Part shown: positions 43,715-53,126 of the stretch, piece by piece
Layout of the letters: every line of letters starts with the position of its first letter
How positions within the stretch are numbered: position 1 is the stretch's first letter
NCBI RefSeq assembly: GCF_003425685.1
Contig: NZ_QJKM01000005.1
Coordinates: 186,001-250,000 of the forward strand
DNA: 64,000 bases
Direction of reading: 5' to 3'
DNA from: Rhizobium terrae
GTDB taxonomy: Bacteria; Pseudomonadota; Alphaproteobacteria; Rhizobiales; Rhizobiaceae
Notes under the pieces: generated by a model
Seen by the model: the letters and a program-made list of their open reading frames with translations, nothing else
Told to the model about the DNA's origin: nothing
Database searches by the model: none
Translations under genes and position numbers: made by a program

Positions 43715-44785
43715 ATGGCATCCGTCGAACTCAGACAAGTCCGCAAAGCCTATGGGGCACTCCCGGTCATCCATGGAGTGTCGCTGGCGATCGAAGACGG
43801 CGAATTCGTCGCGCTGGTCGGCCCCTCCGGCTGCGGAAAATCCACGCTGCTGCGCATGATTGCCGGGCTTGAGGAAATTACCGGCGGCGAGATCGTTATC
43901 GACAATGCGGTGGTCAACGAGCTGACCCCGCGCGAGCGCAACATTGCCATGGTGTTCCAGTCCTACGCGCTTTACCCACATATGACGGTCGCCGAAAACA
44001 TGGGCTTCAACCTGCGGCTCTCCGGCACCCCGAAGCCGGTGATTGCCGAGCGGGTCAACGAAGCCGCACGCATGCTCGACCTGATGCCGCTTCTCGACCG
44101 CAAGCCGGCGCAGCTTTCCGGCGGTCAGCGCCAGCGCGTCGCCATGGGTCGGGCGATCGTTCGCAACCCGGCCGTCTTCCTGTTCGACGAGCCGCTCTCC
44201 AACCTTGACGCGAAGCTGCGCGTGCAGATGCGCTCCGAGATCAAGCAGCTTCATCAGAAGGTCGGCACCACGTCCATCTACGTCACCCACGATCAGATCG
44301 AGGCGATGACGCTTGCCGACCGCATCGTCGTTCTCAACCAGGGCCGGGTAGAGCAGGAAGGCACGCCGATGGAGCTCTACCGGAAGCCGGCCAACCTCTT
44401 CGTTGCCGCCTTCATCGGGTCGCCGGCAATGAACCTGCTCGACGGCACGGTGGACGGCGAGGGCGGCGAGGCTGCCGCACGCCTCGGCGACGGAACCGCA
44501 ATCCGGATTTCGCCGGACCGCAAGGTGAAGCGCGGCCAGTCGATCAAGGTCGGCCTGCGCCCTGAACACCTGAGCCCCGGCGCGGGCGGAACGGCGCTTG
44601 CCGGCCAGACGCTGCTGGTCGAGCCGACCGGTGCGCAGACCCATGTGGTTTTCGATCTTGCCGGCCAGCCGGTCGTGGCGATCGTCGACGGCGAATATCC
44701 GGCCCGTTACGGTGCTCGTTTCGAGGCCAACATTCCCGTCGAACAGGTACATGTTTTCGACCGCGAAAGCGGCGTTGCCTTGTAG
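43715..44785 (+). CDS. Sugar ABC transporter ATP-binding protein (UgpC/MalK-type)
   Basis: A 356-residue ATPase. Walker [10 protein letters not shown], signature [15 protein letters not shown], Walker [14 protein letters not shown]-loop VTHDQIEAM, then a C-terminal OB/TOBE domain (LRPEHLSPG...). Full-length and normal for the CUT1 group. It is the last gene of the operon, followed by a terminator at 44875. Confidence 0.92.
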   Translation: MASVELRQVRKAYGALPVIHGVSLAIEDGEFVALVGPSGCGKSTLLRMIAGLEEITGGEIVIDNAVVNELTPRERNIAMVFQSYALYPHMTVAENMGFNLRLSGTPKPVIAERVNEAARMLDLMPLLDRKPAQLSGGQRQRVAMGRAIVRNPAVFLFDEPLSNLDAKLRVQMRSEIKQLHQKVGTTSIYVTHDQIEAMTLADRIVVLNQGRVEQEGTPMELYRKPANLFVAAFIGSPAMNLLDGTVDGEGGEAAARLGDGTAIRISPDRKVKRGQSIKVGLRPEHLSPGAGGTALAGQTLLVEPTGAQTHVVFDLAGQPVVAIVDGEYPARYGARFEANIPVEQVHVFDRESGVAL

Positions 44786-44874
44786 CCGCTGCTTTGAGGG
44801 CGGTTCGATGCCGTCTGCGCCTGCCCTCCCGGCACGATACCCGCAGCCGAGGTTCCCCTCTGTCCCCCCAGCTC

Positions 44875-44908
44875 AAGCGGCTTCGGTTCCCCGGGCCGCT
44901 TCTTTTTT
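44875..44908 (+). terminator. Rho-independent terminator of the sugar ABC operon
   Basis: AAGCGGC (44875-44881) and GCCGCTT (44895-44901) form a 7-bp stem with a 13-base loop, followed by CTTTTTT. It is located 90 bp after the ATPase gene. Confidence 0.78.
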
Positions 44909-44957
44909 GGATTCGTCCGGTTTCTTCGAATGTGGTGGTTTGTGCGTCTTTGTTGGA

Positions 44958-44986
44958 GTGACAATATAAGTTCAAAAATGTGTCAC
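44958..44986. promoter_or_regulatory. Candidate DeoR operator
   Basis: GTGACA (44958-44963) and TGTCAC (44981-44986) are inverted with a 17-base A/T-rich centre, 55 bp upstream of the DeoR-family gene. It could be an autoregulatory site. Symmetry and position are the only evidence. Confidence 0.4.
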
Positions 44987-45040
44987 GCTGCTGAAATGTT
45001 TGCGCCCTAGAAACCTGCCCGACAGCAGGGGCGACCGTTC

Positions 45041-45871
45041 ATGTCCAAGATTCCGGCAGCCAGCCGACACCAGACCATCATCCGCCTGATCAATGGCGGC
45101 AGCGGCATGTCGATCAGCGCGATTGCGGAAACCTTCGGCGTTTCGACGGAGACCATCCGCCGCGATCTGGTGACGCTAGAGCGGGGCGGCTCGCTGCAGC
45201 GGGTCTATGGCGGCGCCATTCCCTCCGGCCGCGAGGCGGCGCTTGACGAGCGCATCAACATGGAACGGGCGGAGAAGCAGGCGATCGGCAATCTCGTCGC
45301 GGCGATGATCCAGCCGGATCAGTGGATCTTCATGACCGGCGGCAGTTCGGTCCTGGCGGTGGCGCAGGCGATGCGCAACGGCCCACCGGTGACGGTCATG
45401 ACCAACATGCCGGCGATCGGTGACGCATTGCAGGCCGGCCAGCGACACAAGGTGATCCTGACCGGCGGCGATTACGATTGGAATGCCAAGACGCTGTTCG
45501 GAGACGAGGTGTTTTCCGCGATCCAGAAATGCAGCTTCGATCTGTCCATCATCGGCGTCTACGGGCTCGATGCGGAATACGGCCTGGTGGAGCGCACCAA
45601 GCACAATATGGAGCTGAAGACCCGGCTTGCGGTCCAAAGCCGCGCCAGCATCTATGTCGGCGACCATACCAAGATCGGTGCCGTCGGCCGTTATCGCAGC
45701 ATTCCCTTTGCCGATATCGAAACCTTCGTCACCGACATGCCGCTGGAAGAGCCCTTTGCAGGTCTCCTGACCGAGGCCGGCGCCAGCGTTCTCTATCCGG
45801 ACCAGTCCGGCGAGAAATCCGAGATTTCCGAACTTCCGTATCTGCCAGAAAAGGTCAATGACAATGGCTGA
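45041..45871 (+). CDS. DeoR-family transcriptional regulator
   Basis: A 276-residue DeoR-type repressor. Helix-turn-helix at about 8-60 (MSISAIAETFGVSTETIRRDLVTLE, then RVYGGAI), followed by the sugar-phosphate sensing domain (FMTGGSSVLAVAQAM, TGGDYDWNAKTLFGDEV, ASIYVGDHTKIG). DeoR members usually respond to phosphorylated sugars, which fits a neighbouring set that would release a phosphorylated product from a phosphodiester. Its end overlaps the next gene. AccR of the agrocinopine operon belongs to the same family. Confidence 0.88.
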   Translation: MSKIPAASRHQTIIRLINGGSGMSISAIAETFGVSTETIRRDLVTLERGGSLQRVYGGAIPSGREAALDERINMERAEKQAIGNLVAAMIQPDQWIFMTGGSSVLAVAQAMRNGPPVTVMTNMPAIGDALQAGQRHKVILTGGDYDWNAKTLFGDEVFSAIQKCSFDLSIIGVYGLDAEYGLVERTKHNMELKTRLAVQSRASIYVGDHTKIGAVGRYRSIPFADIETFVTDMPLEEPFAGLLTEAGASVLYPDQSGEKSEISELPYLPEKVNDNG

Positions 45872-47399
45872 CATCCGTCATGTAATCGTCGTCGGTATCG
45901 ATGGTCTGCGCCCCGACATGATCAACGAAACGACCATGCCCAACCTCGCAGCCATGCGGGCGCGGGGCGTTTCGAGCAAGGATCACCGCACCGTGTTTCC
46001 GAGCGAGACACGCGGCGCCTTGACGGCGCTTGCCAGCGGCGCGCGGCCGGAGACCACCGGCATTCTCGGCAACGAATTCTATTCCCGCGACGGCTCAGGC
46101 AGGCTCACCGGCACGGATACGATCCACGACTGGCGCTCGGGCGACAAACGGATCGTCGGCGGCTTCGTGACGGCGACCAATCTCTCCGAGACGCTTGCCA
46201 AGAACGGCAAGTCCTTCGCCGTGGTGAACTCGAGCGGGCAGGGTTCGTTCACCGCGCTCAACTGGAAGGGCGCCGATCATGGCCAGACCGGCTACAATGT
46301 CCGTCATCCGGCCATCGCCTTCCCGCCGGAGCTGGCCGTCGACGTGGCCGAGCAGCATCGCATGCCGGCCGGCGGCCTCGATCGCGGTGCGGAGCGCCAG
46401 GCGGTTGCCGTGTTCACCGATACGGTCTGGCCGGCGCAGAAGCCGGATGCCGCAATCATCTGGCTGACCGAAGTGGACAGCGCCTCGCACCGCTACGGTC
46501 TCGGCGCCGAAGGCATGCTTGCCTCCATGAAGGATTGCGACGATGCGATCGGCAACCTTCTCGAATGGCGCGAAAAGCAGCCGGAGAAGGACGGGATTGT
46601 CATCTTCGTCACTTCGGATCATGGTCATTCGACGATCAACCGGTTCATCTCCGTCGGCGATGCGTTGAAACAGGCCGGCATCTCCGCCGACACCAGCCTG
46701 CGTGACGGGATCGACGTGCTGTATCGCCGCGGTCGCGCGCCGGGCTTCTGGCTGAGAAAATTCGACAAGGGCCTGCTGCAGGGCGTCTTCGATGCGCTCG
46801 CCGCCCAACCCTGGTACGGCGCGACCTTTACCCGTGCAGCCGAGCCGGGTTCGCACGAGGGCATCATTCCCGGCACGTTGGCATTGGACCTTACCGGCGC
46901 CGGTCACCGCCGCGCCCCGGACCTTTATATCAACCTGCGGGGCGATAGCGCGGAAAAGAACGAATTCGGCGTGTCGGGCACCTCGATCTGCGACGCCGGC
47001 AGCTATAGCGGCATCCCACTCGGCGGCGGTTCGCACGGCGGCCTGCATTGGACCGAACTTGCGGCCGTACTGATCGGCGAGGGCGCCGGCCTGAAGCGTG
47101 GCGGGCAGGTGATCGCATCGCGCACCGCGATCTACGATATCGCCCCCACCATTCTCGAACTTCTCGGCGTCGAGCGGGCCGCGACCATGACCGGCCGGCC
47201 GATGAGCGAACTCTTCGAGAACGGCGAGATCGTCGAGGCGCCCGTCGTGACGGAGTTCACGGCTTCGGTCGACGGCAAGACGTCGCGTATCGTCATCGGC
47301 CATGTCGCGGGCCGCGCTTATGTCGACGAAGCCAATCTTCTGACCGAAGAGGCGGCCGTGGCCGCCGCCCAACCCAAGGTCGCGGAACTGCTGGCCTGA
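45864..47399 (+). CDS. Alkaline-phosphatase-superfamily phosphodiesterase (NPP type)
   Basis: A 511-residue two-metal hydrolase of the type I phosphodiesterase/nucleotide pyrophosphatase family. Metal and catalytic residues are visible: D13 in VVGIDGLRPD, nucleophile T43 in RTVFPSETR, D and H in DSASHRYG, DH in TSDHGHST, and the final H in GSHGG. No signal peptide is present, so it acts in the cytoplasm on an imported compound. The start at 45864 has AAGG nine bases upstream; ATG 45858 is also possible. It overlaps the DeoR gene and is followed by a terminator. Substrate unknown; phosphodiesters, phosphonate esters and nucleotide sugars are all possible for this family. Confidence 0.85.
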   Translation: MADIRHVIVVGIDGLRPDMINETTMPNLAAMRARGVSSKDHRTVFPSETRGALTALASGARPETTGILGNEFYSRDGSGRLTGTDTIHDWRSGDKRIVGGFVTATNLSETLAKNGKSFAVVNSSGQGSFTALNWKGADHGQTGYNVRHPAIAFPPELAVDVAEQHRMPAGGLDRGAERQAVAVFTDTVWPAQKPDAAIIWLTEVDSASHRYGLGAEGMLASMKDCDDAIGNLLEWREKQPEKDGIVIFVTSDHGHSTINRFISVGDALKQAGISADTSLRDGIDVLYRRGRAPGFWLRKFDKGLLQGVFDALAAQPWYGATFTRAAEPGSHEGIIPGTLALDLTGAGHRRAPDLYINLRGDSAEKNEFGVSGTSICDAGSYSGIPLGGGSHGGLHWTELAAVLIGEGAGLKRGGQVIASRTAIYDIAPTILELLGVERAATMTGRPMSELFENGEIVEAPVVTEFTASVDGKTSRIVIGHVAGRAYVDEANLLTEEAAVAAAQPKVAELLA

Positions 47400-47413
47400 C
47401 CTTTCTTGCCATG

Positions 47414-47439
47414 AAACGCCCGGCCTGACCGGGCGTTTT
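47414..47439 (+). terminator. Rho-independent terminator after the phosphodiesterase gene
   Basis: AAACGCCCGG, loop CCTGA, CCGGGCGTTT, then a short T-run: a perfect 10-bp stem. It separates the DeoR-phosphodiesterase unit from the importer genes, which therefore need their own promoter or readthrough. Confidence 0.88.
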
Positions 47440-47567
47440 CGCAGGATACCAAGACATCGGAAATACCGAACGACGGCAGGAAGACTTCCGCCGGCGCGCG
47501 GCGAAGCCATGCCGTCCCGAAGACGGTTTCATTTTCCACTGCGCTTTCCTTCGAAGGAGATTTTGCA

Positions 47568-49214
47568 ATGACCATGAATATCAGGACACTGTCGCTTGCG
47601 GGCCTCACACTCGCCGGCACCTTCCTTTCCACCGCGGCCCTTGCCCAGGAACGCCCCAACATCACGGTCGCCGTCCAGAGCATGGGTACGGCCGGTTCGC
47701 TCGACACGTCCGATAACGGCGGCACGGCGGCCCGCAAGTATCAAAATATGATTTTCGAGCAATTGATCTCGCTCGATCTCTCCGACCCGAACCTTGCCGC
47801 CAGGCCGGGTCTCGCCACCGAATGGAAGTGGCTCAACGAGACCACGCTGGAACTGAAGCTCCGCAAGGGTGTCAAGTTCCACAATGGCGACGAGATGAAG
47901 GCCGACGACGTGGTCTTCTCCTTCTCCGACGAACGCTACGGCCGCCTGCCGGAACAGGTGAAGGCACGCGAAGCCGGCCAGCCGACCTTCACCCGCGCCG
48001 ACGGCACCAAGGGTATCGTTCCGCCGGCTGTCACCGCCGCCAACCGCAAGTCGGAATGGCCGCTCCTGAAGACCGTCGAGAAGGTGGACGACTACACCGT
48101 CCGCTTCATCATGGAAAAGGCGACGCTGGACACCGAAGCCCGTCTTGCCCGCGTCAACTATGCGGCGATCATCTCCAGGCGCGGTTTCCAGGAAGCCAAG
48201 TCCTGGGCAGACTACGCCCTGCATCCGGTTGCGACCGGTCCCTACAAGGTCACCAGCGTCGACCAGGGTGCCGCCATCCATCTTGTCTCCAACGACGACT
48301 ACTGGGGCGGCAAGCCGCCGATCGCCAAGCTCGACATCATGGTCGTTCCGGAAGCAGCGAGCCGCATGAACGGCCTGATGTCCGGCGAATACGACATCGT
48401 CAGCGACGTCGGCCCGGACCAGGTTCCGTTGATCAAGAACTCGGAAGATTTCGACGTCGTCGGCGGTCCGGTCGCCAATATCCGCTTCATCGCGCTCGAC
48501 ACCAATAACGGTCCGCTGAAGAACAAGCTGATCCGTCAGGCGCTGTCGCATTCGATCGACCGCGACACGATCGTCAATCAGCTCTGGGGCGGCCTCACCG
48601 CCGTGCCGCAGGGTTTCCAGCACAAGCTGTTCGGCGATCTCTTCGTCGAAGACTTCAAGTCGCCGGTCTATGATCCGGCACTTGCCAAGAAGCTGCTCGC
48701 CGAAGCCGGCTACAAAGGCGAGAAGATCACCTACCGCGTTCACAACGACTATTATCCGAACGAACTGACGGTCGCCCAGTTCGACCTCGACAACCTGCGC
48801 AAGATCGGCTTCAACATCGATTTTGCGGTCATGGACAACCCGAACGATCCGGCTCCGGATCGCATGATGCAGGACCTGTCGAACACGGCCTATTTCGCCT
48901 TCCCAGTCGCGCTGCTCGCCAACAATTGCCCTTATGGTTCCTACAACACCAAGACCAACCCTAAGGGCGGCATGTGGCAGAACGACGAGTTCGACAAGCT
49001 GTGCAACATTCTCAACACCTCGACCGACAAGGCCGAAGTGAAGAAGTCCTTCGCCCGCGCGCTGCAGATCATCGAAGCCGAAGACCCGGCAATGCTGGTT
49101 CTGCATCAGAACGCCATCCTTTACGGCAAGCGTGCTGACATCCAGTGGAAGCCGTCCGCCATGTTCGTGATGGATTTCCGCCCGGGTTCCTTCTCGATCA
49201 GCAAGAAGAAGTAA
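47568..49214 (+). CDS. ABC transporter substrate-binding protein, family 5
   Basis: A 548-residue periplasmic binding protein of the peptide/nickel/opine class. The signal peptide ends near ALA at 26. Typical blocks are YQNMIFEQLISLD, LRKGVKFHNGDEMKADDVVFSF, GPYKVTSVDQGAAIHLVSNDDYWGGKPPI and IRQALSHSIDRD. GAAGGAG is eight bases before the ATG. Members of this family bind oligopeptides but also agrocinopines, oligosaccharides and other large solutes, so the ligand is open. It is first in the run 47568-54029. Confidence 0.9.
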   Translation: MTMNIRTLSLAGLTLAGTFLSTAALAQERPNITVAVQSMGTAGSLDTSDNGGTAARKYQNMIFEQLISLDLSDPNLAARPGLATEWKWLNETTLELKLRKGVKFHNGDEMKADDVVFSFSDERYGRLPEQVKAREAGQPTFTRADGTKGIVPPAVTAANRKSEWPLLKTVEKVDDYTVRFIMEKATLDTEARLARVNYAAIISRRGFQEAKSWADYALHPVATGPYKVTSVDQGAAIHLVSNDDYWGGKPPIAKLDIMVVPEAASRMNGLMSGEYDIVSDVGPDQVPLIKNSEDFDVVGGPVANIRFIALDTNNGPLKNKLIRQALSHSIDRDTIVNQLWGGLTAVPQGFQHKLFGDLFVEDFKSPVYDPALAKKLLAEAGYKGEKITYRVHNDYYPNELTVAQFDLDNLRKIGFNIDFAVMDNPNDPAPDRMMQDLSNTAYFAFPVALLANNCPYGSYNTKTNPKGGMWQNDEFDKLCNILNTSTDKAEVKKSFARALQIIEAEDPAMLVLHQNAILYGKRADIQWKPSAMFVMDFRPGSFSISKKK

Positions 49215-49271
49215 TCAACGATGGCGGGGCGCCTTCGGACGCCCCGCCTCGCTATCCGGGATTTTTGCATC

Positions 49272-50105
49272 ATGACCGTTCACCGCCGCGCGCTCGCCAC
49301 CGAGAGCTGGCCGGAATTTAAGGATGCCGACGAGGCCGGAACCGCTGGCCGGCGCATCTATGCCGTGGGGGATATCCATGGTTATGCAGGGCTTCTCGCG
49401 GCGATGCGCAATGCGATCGTCGAGGATATGCGGCGCTACCCGGCGGACCGGGCGCTGGTCATTTTCCTCGGCGACTTCATCGATCGCGGCCCGGATTCCT
49501 TCGAAGTGGTCGAGGCGCTTGCCCAGGCACAGGACGACGGCGTGGACGGCGTCGAGACGCTTTGCTTGCGCGGCAATCACGACGACTGGCTGGCGACCTT
49601 TTTGGCCGACGCCTCCGTCCTGTCGCGCTGGGCGATCAAGGGCGGGCTGGAAACGCTGGTCTCCTATGGGCTGAAAGAGGGCGACATTCTCGCGGGCGTT
49701 GCCGATATCGACCGCGCCATCGCCCTCCAGAAGGACTTTGCAGCCGCAATCCCGGACCGTCACAGGGAGTTCATGCTTTCCTTGCCATTGTGGCATGGCG
49801 ACGGAGACTATTTCTTCGCCCATGCCGGTGTCGATCCCGATCGCCCGCTGGATGATCAGCGGATCGAGGACCTGACATGGATACGCGACAAGTTCCTGCT
49901 CTCGCGGAAGAATTTCGGTAAGGTGGTCGTTCATGGCCACACGCCGCGGCCTGCCGTCGAAAGCCTCCCCAACCGCATCAATGTCGATACCGGCGTCTAT
50001 CTCCGTCAGGTGCTGAGCTGCGTGATCCTCGAGGGAACGCAGCGGCATCTGCTGCAGGTGGGGGCATCTCAAACAGCCGATCTGGCGATGGAGACAGGCG
50101 CATGA
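49272..50105 (+). CDS. PPP-type metallophosphatase
   Basis: A 277-residue serine/threonine-phosphatase-like metallohydrolase. Complete PPP motifs: GDIHG (33-37), GDFIDRG (67-73), RGNHD (100-104), FAHAGVDPDRPL and VVHGHTP. Related bacterial enzymes dephosphorylate proteins or small phosphorylated molecules, or split dinucleoside tetraphosphates. Being embedded between the binding protein and ATPase genes of an importer (its stop overlaps the next ATG) suggests a small-molecule substrate linked to the imported compound. ATG 49272 was preferred; an upstream ATG at 49221 adds 17 unrelated residues. The ribosome binding site is weak at both. Confidence 0.82.
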   Translation: MTVHRRALATESWPEFKDADEAGTAGRRIYAVGDIHGYAGLLAAMRNAIVEDMRRYPADRALVIFLGDFIDRGPDSFEVVEALAQAQDDGVDGVETLCLRGNHDDWLATFLADASVLSRWAIKGGLETLVSYGLKEGDILAGVADIDRAIALQKDFAAAIPDRHREFMLSLPLWHGDGDYFFAHAGVDPDRPLDDQRIEDLTWIRDKFLLSRKNFGKVVVHGHTPRPAVESLPNRINVDTGVYLRQVLSCVILEGTQRHLLQVGASQTADLAMETGA

Positions 50106-51160
50106 CCACTGGCACCAATCCCATACAAACCTCCAGCCTGATGGAGATCCGGGGGCTGACCGTCGAATTCGAAAGCCGCCGTCGCTTCACCCGCGCGCTG
50201 CACGGTATCGACATCACGCTCAGACGCGGCGAGGCGCTCGGCATCGTCGGCGAATCCGGTTGCGGCAAGTCGATCACCTGGATGGCAGTGCTCGGGTTGC
50301 TCGGCCGCAATGCGCGGGTGAGCGGTTCGGCGAAGCTGGACGGCCGGGAAATCCTCGGCGCCGACGACCAGCGGCTCAGCGAGATCCGTGGCGGCCGCAT
50401 CGCAATGATCTTCCAGGATCCGTCGAGTTCGCTCAACCCGCTGCACAAGATCGGCTGGCAGCTCGGCGAGGCACTCAGGCTGCATCAGGGGCTGACCGGC
50501 GAGACGGCCCGCAAGGAAGCGGAACGGCTGATCGACCGGGTGGGCATCGCCAATGCCCGCCAGCGGCTCGACGAATATCCGCACGAGTTTTCCGGCGGCA
50601 TGAACCAGCGGGTGATGATCGCGATGGCGCTTGCCGGCAAACCGGACCTGCTCGTCGCCGACGAGCCGACCACCGCGCTCGACGCGACCATCCAGGCGCA
50701 GATCCTCGATCTTCTCGACGACCTGCGCCGGGAGCGCAACATGGGGCTGGTGCTGATCTCCCACGATCTCGGCATGGTGGGCGAGATGACCGAGCGGGTG
50801 ATGGTGATGTATTGCGGAAGGGTGATCGAGGACAGTCCGACTGCCGACCTGTTCGACAATCCCGCGCATCCCTATACGCGTGGACTGATCGATGCCATTC
50901 CATCGATCGACGGGCCGCGCCAGCGTCTCCTCGCCATCCCCGGCTCCGTGCCGCCGCCGGACCGGTTGCCGGCTGGCTGTACCTTTGCCCCGCGCTGTGC
51001 GGTCGGCGGACCGGAATGCCGGCGGGCGGTGCCGGAAATGACGGTTTTCGGCCAGGACGCGAGGCATGGCGCCGCCTGTTTCAAGCTCGACGACATTCTG
51101 CCGCCTGTCGGGGGGCGGATGCCGGCTTCCGCCCTCGCGGGCGTGGGGATGGTGCCATGA
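50102..51160 (+). CDS. Oligopeptide-type ABC ATPase (DppD/OppD-like)
   Basis: A 352-residue ATPase. Walker A GESGCGKS, signature FSGGMNQRVMIAMAL, Walker B LLVADEPTTALD, H-loop ISHDLGM, and the C-terminal oligopeptide-transporter extension with four cysteines (GCTFAPRCAVGGPEC...C), as in proteins of this class that carry an Fe-S cluster. Start and stop both overlap the neighbouring genes by 4 bp (ATGA). Confidence 0.92.
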   Translation: MTTGTNPIQTSSLMEIRGLTVEFESRRRFTRALHGIDITLRRGEALGIVGESGCGKSITWMAVLGLLGRNARVSGSAKLDGREILGADDQRLSEIRGGRIAMIFQDPSSSLNPLHKIGWQLGEALRLHQGLTGETARKEAERLIDRVGIANARQRLDEYPHEFSGGMNQRVMIAMALAGKPDLLVADEPTTALDATIQAQILDLLDDLRRERNMGLVLISHDLGMVGEMTERVMVMYCGRVIEDSPTADLFDNPAHPYTRGLIDAIPSIDGPRQRLLAIPGSVPPPDRLPAGCTFAPRCAVGGPECRRAVPEMTVFGQDARHGAACFKLDDILPPVGGRMPASALAGVGMVP

Positions 51161-52167
51161 AAGGCGAGCTTTCCGTCAAGAACCTCGCGCGGCATTTCAA
51201 GCTCCGCCAGCGCGGCACCCTCTTTGCCCGCACGAAGATCCTGAAAGCCGTCGACGGGCTGACCTTCAATGTGGCGCCGGGCGAGATGCTCGGCATCGTC
51301 GGCGAGAGCGGCAGCGGCAAATCGACCACTGCCCGCCTGCTGCTCGGGCATATCCCGTCCACATCGGGCGAGGTCACCTTCGGCGGCGAGAAAATCGGTG
51401 CGGTGCCGAATCTGGCCTGGCGGCGGATGCGCCGCCGCATGCAGATGATCTACCAGGATCCGCTCGGCGCGCTCGATCCGCGCATCACCGTGGCGAGGCA
51501 GATCGAGGAGCCGCTGGTCGTGCATTTTCCCGAGCTGACGCCGGATGCGCGCAAGGCGCGGGTGAGGGCGGTGATGGGGGATGTCGGGCTCTCGTTCCAT
51601 CACGGCGAGCGGTTTCCGCACGAGCTTTCCGGCGGTCAGCGCCAGCGCGTCATTATCGCCCGCGCCCTCGTCATGGAGCCGGAACTTCTTGTGTGCGACG
51701 AGCCGGTTTCGGCGCTCGACGTTTCGGTGCAGGCGCAGGTGCTGAACGTCTTCCAGGATATCCGGGAGCGCAACAGCTTTACCGGCGTCTTCATCAGCCA
51801 CGACCTGAAGGTGGTGCGGCAGATCGCCGACAAGGTTGCGGTCATGTATCTCGGCCGGATCGTCGAGATCGGCCGGCCGGACGAGGTGCTTCACCAGCCG
51901 CTGCACCCCTACAGCCGCGCGCTCGTTTCGGCCGTGCCGCGCAAGGGGCGTCCGGCGAGAGAGAGAATCATCCTTTCCGGTGATCCGCCGAACCCGGTCG
52001 ACGTGCCTTCTGGCTGTCCCTTCCACACCCGCTGCCCGGAGGTGAGGCCGGTGTGCCGGGCGCTTCGTCCGGAACTCATTTCCGATGCCGGTCGCACGGT
52101 GGCCTGCCATCTCATCAACGACCCATCGTTTGCCGGAGTGCCGGTCACCAAGGGGGAGGCCGCCTGA
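51157..52167 (+). CDS. Oligopeptide-type ABC ATPase (DppF/OppF-like)
   Basis: A 336-residue ATPase pairing with the preceding one. Walker A GESGSGKST, signature [15 protein letters not shown], Walker B LLVCDEPVSALD, H-loop ISHDLKV, and the C-terminal Cys-containing extension (GCPFHTRCPEVRPVC). ATGA overlap with the upstream gene; the stop overlaps the permease start (TGATG). Confidence 0.92.
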   Translation: MKGELSVKNLARHFKLRQRGTLFARTKILKAVDGLTFNVAPGEMLGIVGESGSGKSTTARLLLGHIPSTSGEVTFGGEKIGAVPNLAWRRMRRRMQMIYQDPLGALDPRITVARQIEEPLVVHFPELTPDARKARVRAVMGDVGLSFHHGERFPHELSGGQRQRVIIARALVMEPELLVCDEPVSALDVSVQAQVLNVFQDIRERNSFTGVFISHDLKVVRQIADKVAVMYLGRIVEIGRPDEVLHQPLHPYSRALVSAVPRKGRPARERIILSGDPPNPVDVPSGCPFHTRCPEVRPVCRALRPELISDAGRTVACHLINDPSFAGVPVTKGEAA

Positions 52168-53102
52168 TGCTGCAATTCGTTTCGACGCGCCTGCTGCGCG
52201 CCCTGGTCACGCTGTTCATCATCGTCACCTTCGCCTTCTTCGTGCTGCGGCTTGCGGGCGATCCGGCCGAGCGCTTCTTCGATCCGTCGCAGACGCCGCC
52301 GGAGGTGATCGACGCTTTTCGCCGCGAATGGGGCCTCGACCAGCCGATCTGGGTGCAGTTCTACCGTTATATCATCGCGGTGCTGCACGGCGATCTCGGC
52401 AATTCCATGCGCGAGAACCGCTCGGCGGTCGAGACGGTGTTCGCCCGCCTGCCGGCGACATTGTGGATCATGGTGCCGACGCTGTTCCTGAAGACGGCCA
52501 TCGGCGTTGCTGCCGGCATGCTGGCGGCGCTCTACCGGAACTCGGTCTTCGATCGAGCGATCATGTCCGCCTCGATCTTCGGTTTCACCGTGCCGCCGTT
52601 CGTGCTGGCGCTGGTGCTCGCTCTCGTTTTTGCGGTGCAGCTCCGTTGGCTGCCGTCCGGCGGCTATGCGACGCCCTATCATATGATCCTGCCGATCGCG
52701 ACGCTGAGCATCGCGGGTGCGGCGGTCGTAGCCCGCTATACCCGGTCGGCCATGGTCGAGGTGCTCGGCCGGCCCTTCGTGCGTACCGCGGCCGCGAAGG
52801 GCGTGCGCTCGGGGCAGGTGGTGACGAAACATGTGCTGCCGAATGCTGCCGTGCCGATCGTCACCGTCTTCGGCTTCATGATGGGCAACGTGGTCGGCGG
52901 TGCCGTTGTGGTGGAGAGCGTCTTCTCCTGGCCGGGCATCGGCCGGTTGCTCGTCACTTCGGTTCAGTCGCGCGATCTCGCGGTGGTGCAGGTCATCCTG
53001 CTTCTGATCGGGGTGATGATGGTGCTCTCCAATCTTCTCATCGACCTTCTCTACGGTCTCATCGATCCACGCATGCGCAGCCCCAAGGCCCAGACGGCTT
53101 AA
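52167..53102 (+). CDS. ABC transporter permease (DppB-type)
   Basis: A 311-residue permease with an N-terminal helix (TRLLRALVTLFIIVTFAFFVLRL), the conserved GDLGNSMREN segment and a C-terminal coupling loop (VRTAAAKGVRSGQVVTKHVLPNA). GGGGGAGG precedes the ATG, which overlaps the ATPase stop. Confidence 0.92.
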   Translation: MLQFVSTRLLRALVTLFIIVTFAFFVLRLAGDPAERFFDPSQTPPEVIDAFRREWGLDQPIWVQFYRYIIAVLHGDLGNSMRENRSAVETVFARLPATLWIMVPTLFLKTAIGVAAGMLAALYRNSVFDRAIMSASIFGFTVPPFVLALVLALVFAVQLRWLPSGGYATPYHMILPIATLSIAGAAVVARYTRSAMVEVLGRPFVRTAAAKGVRSGQVVTKHVLPNAAVPIVTVFGFMMGNVVGGAVVVESVFSWPGIGRLLVTSVQSRDLAVVQVILLLIGVMMVLSNLLIDLLYGLIDPRMRSPKAQTA

Positions 53103-53126
53103 CAAGGCGGCGTAAGGAGTTTCCAG

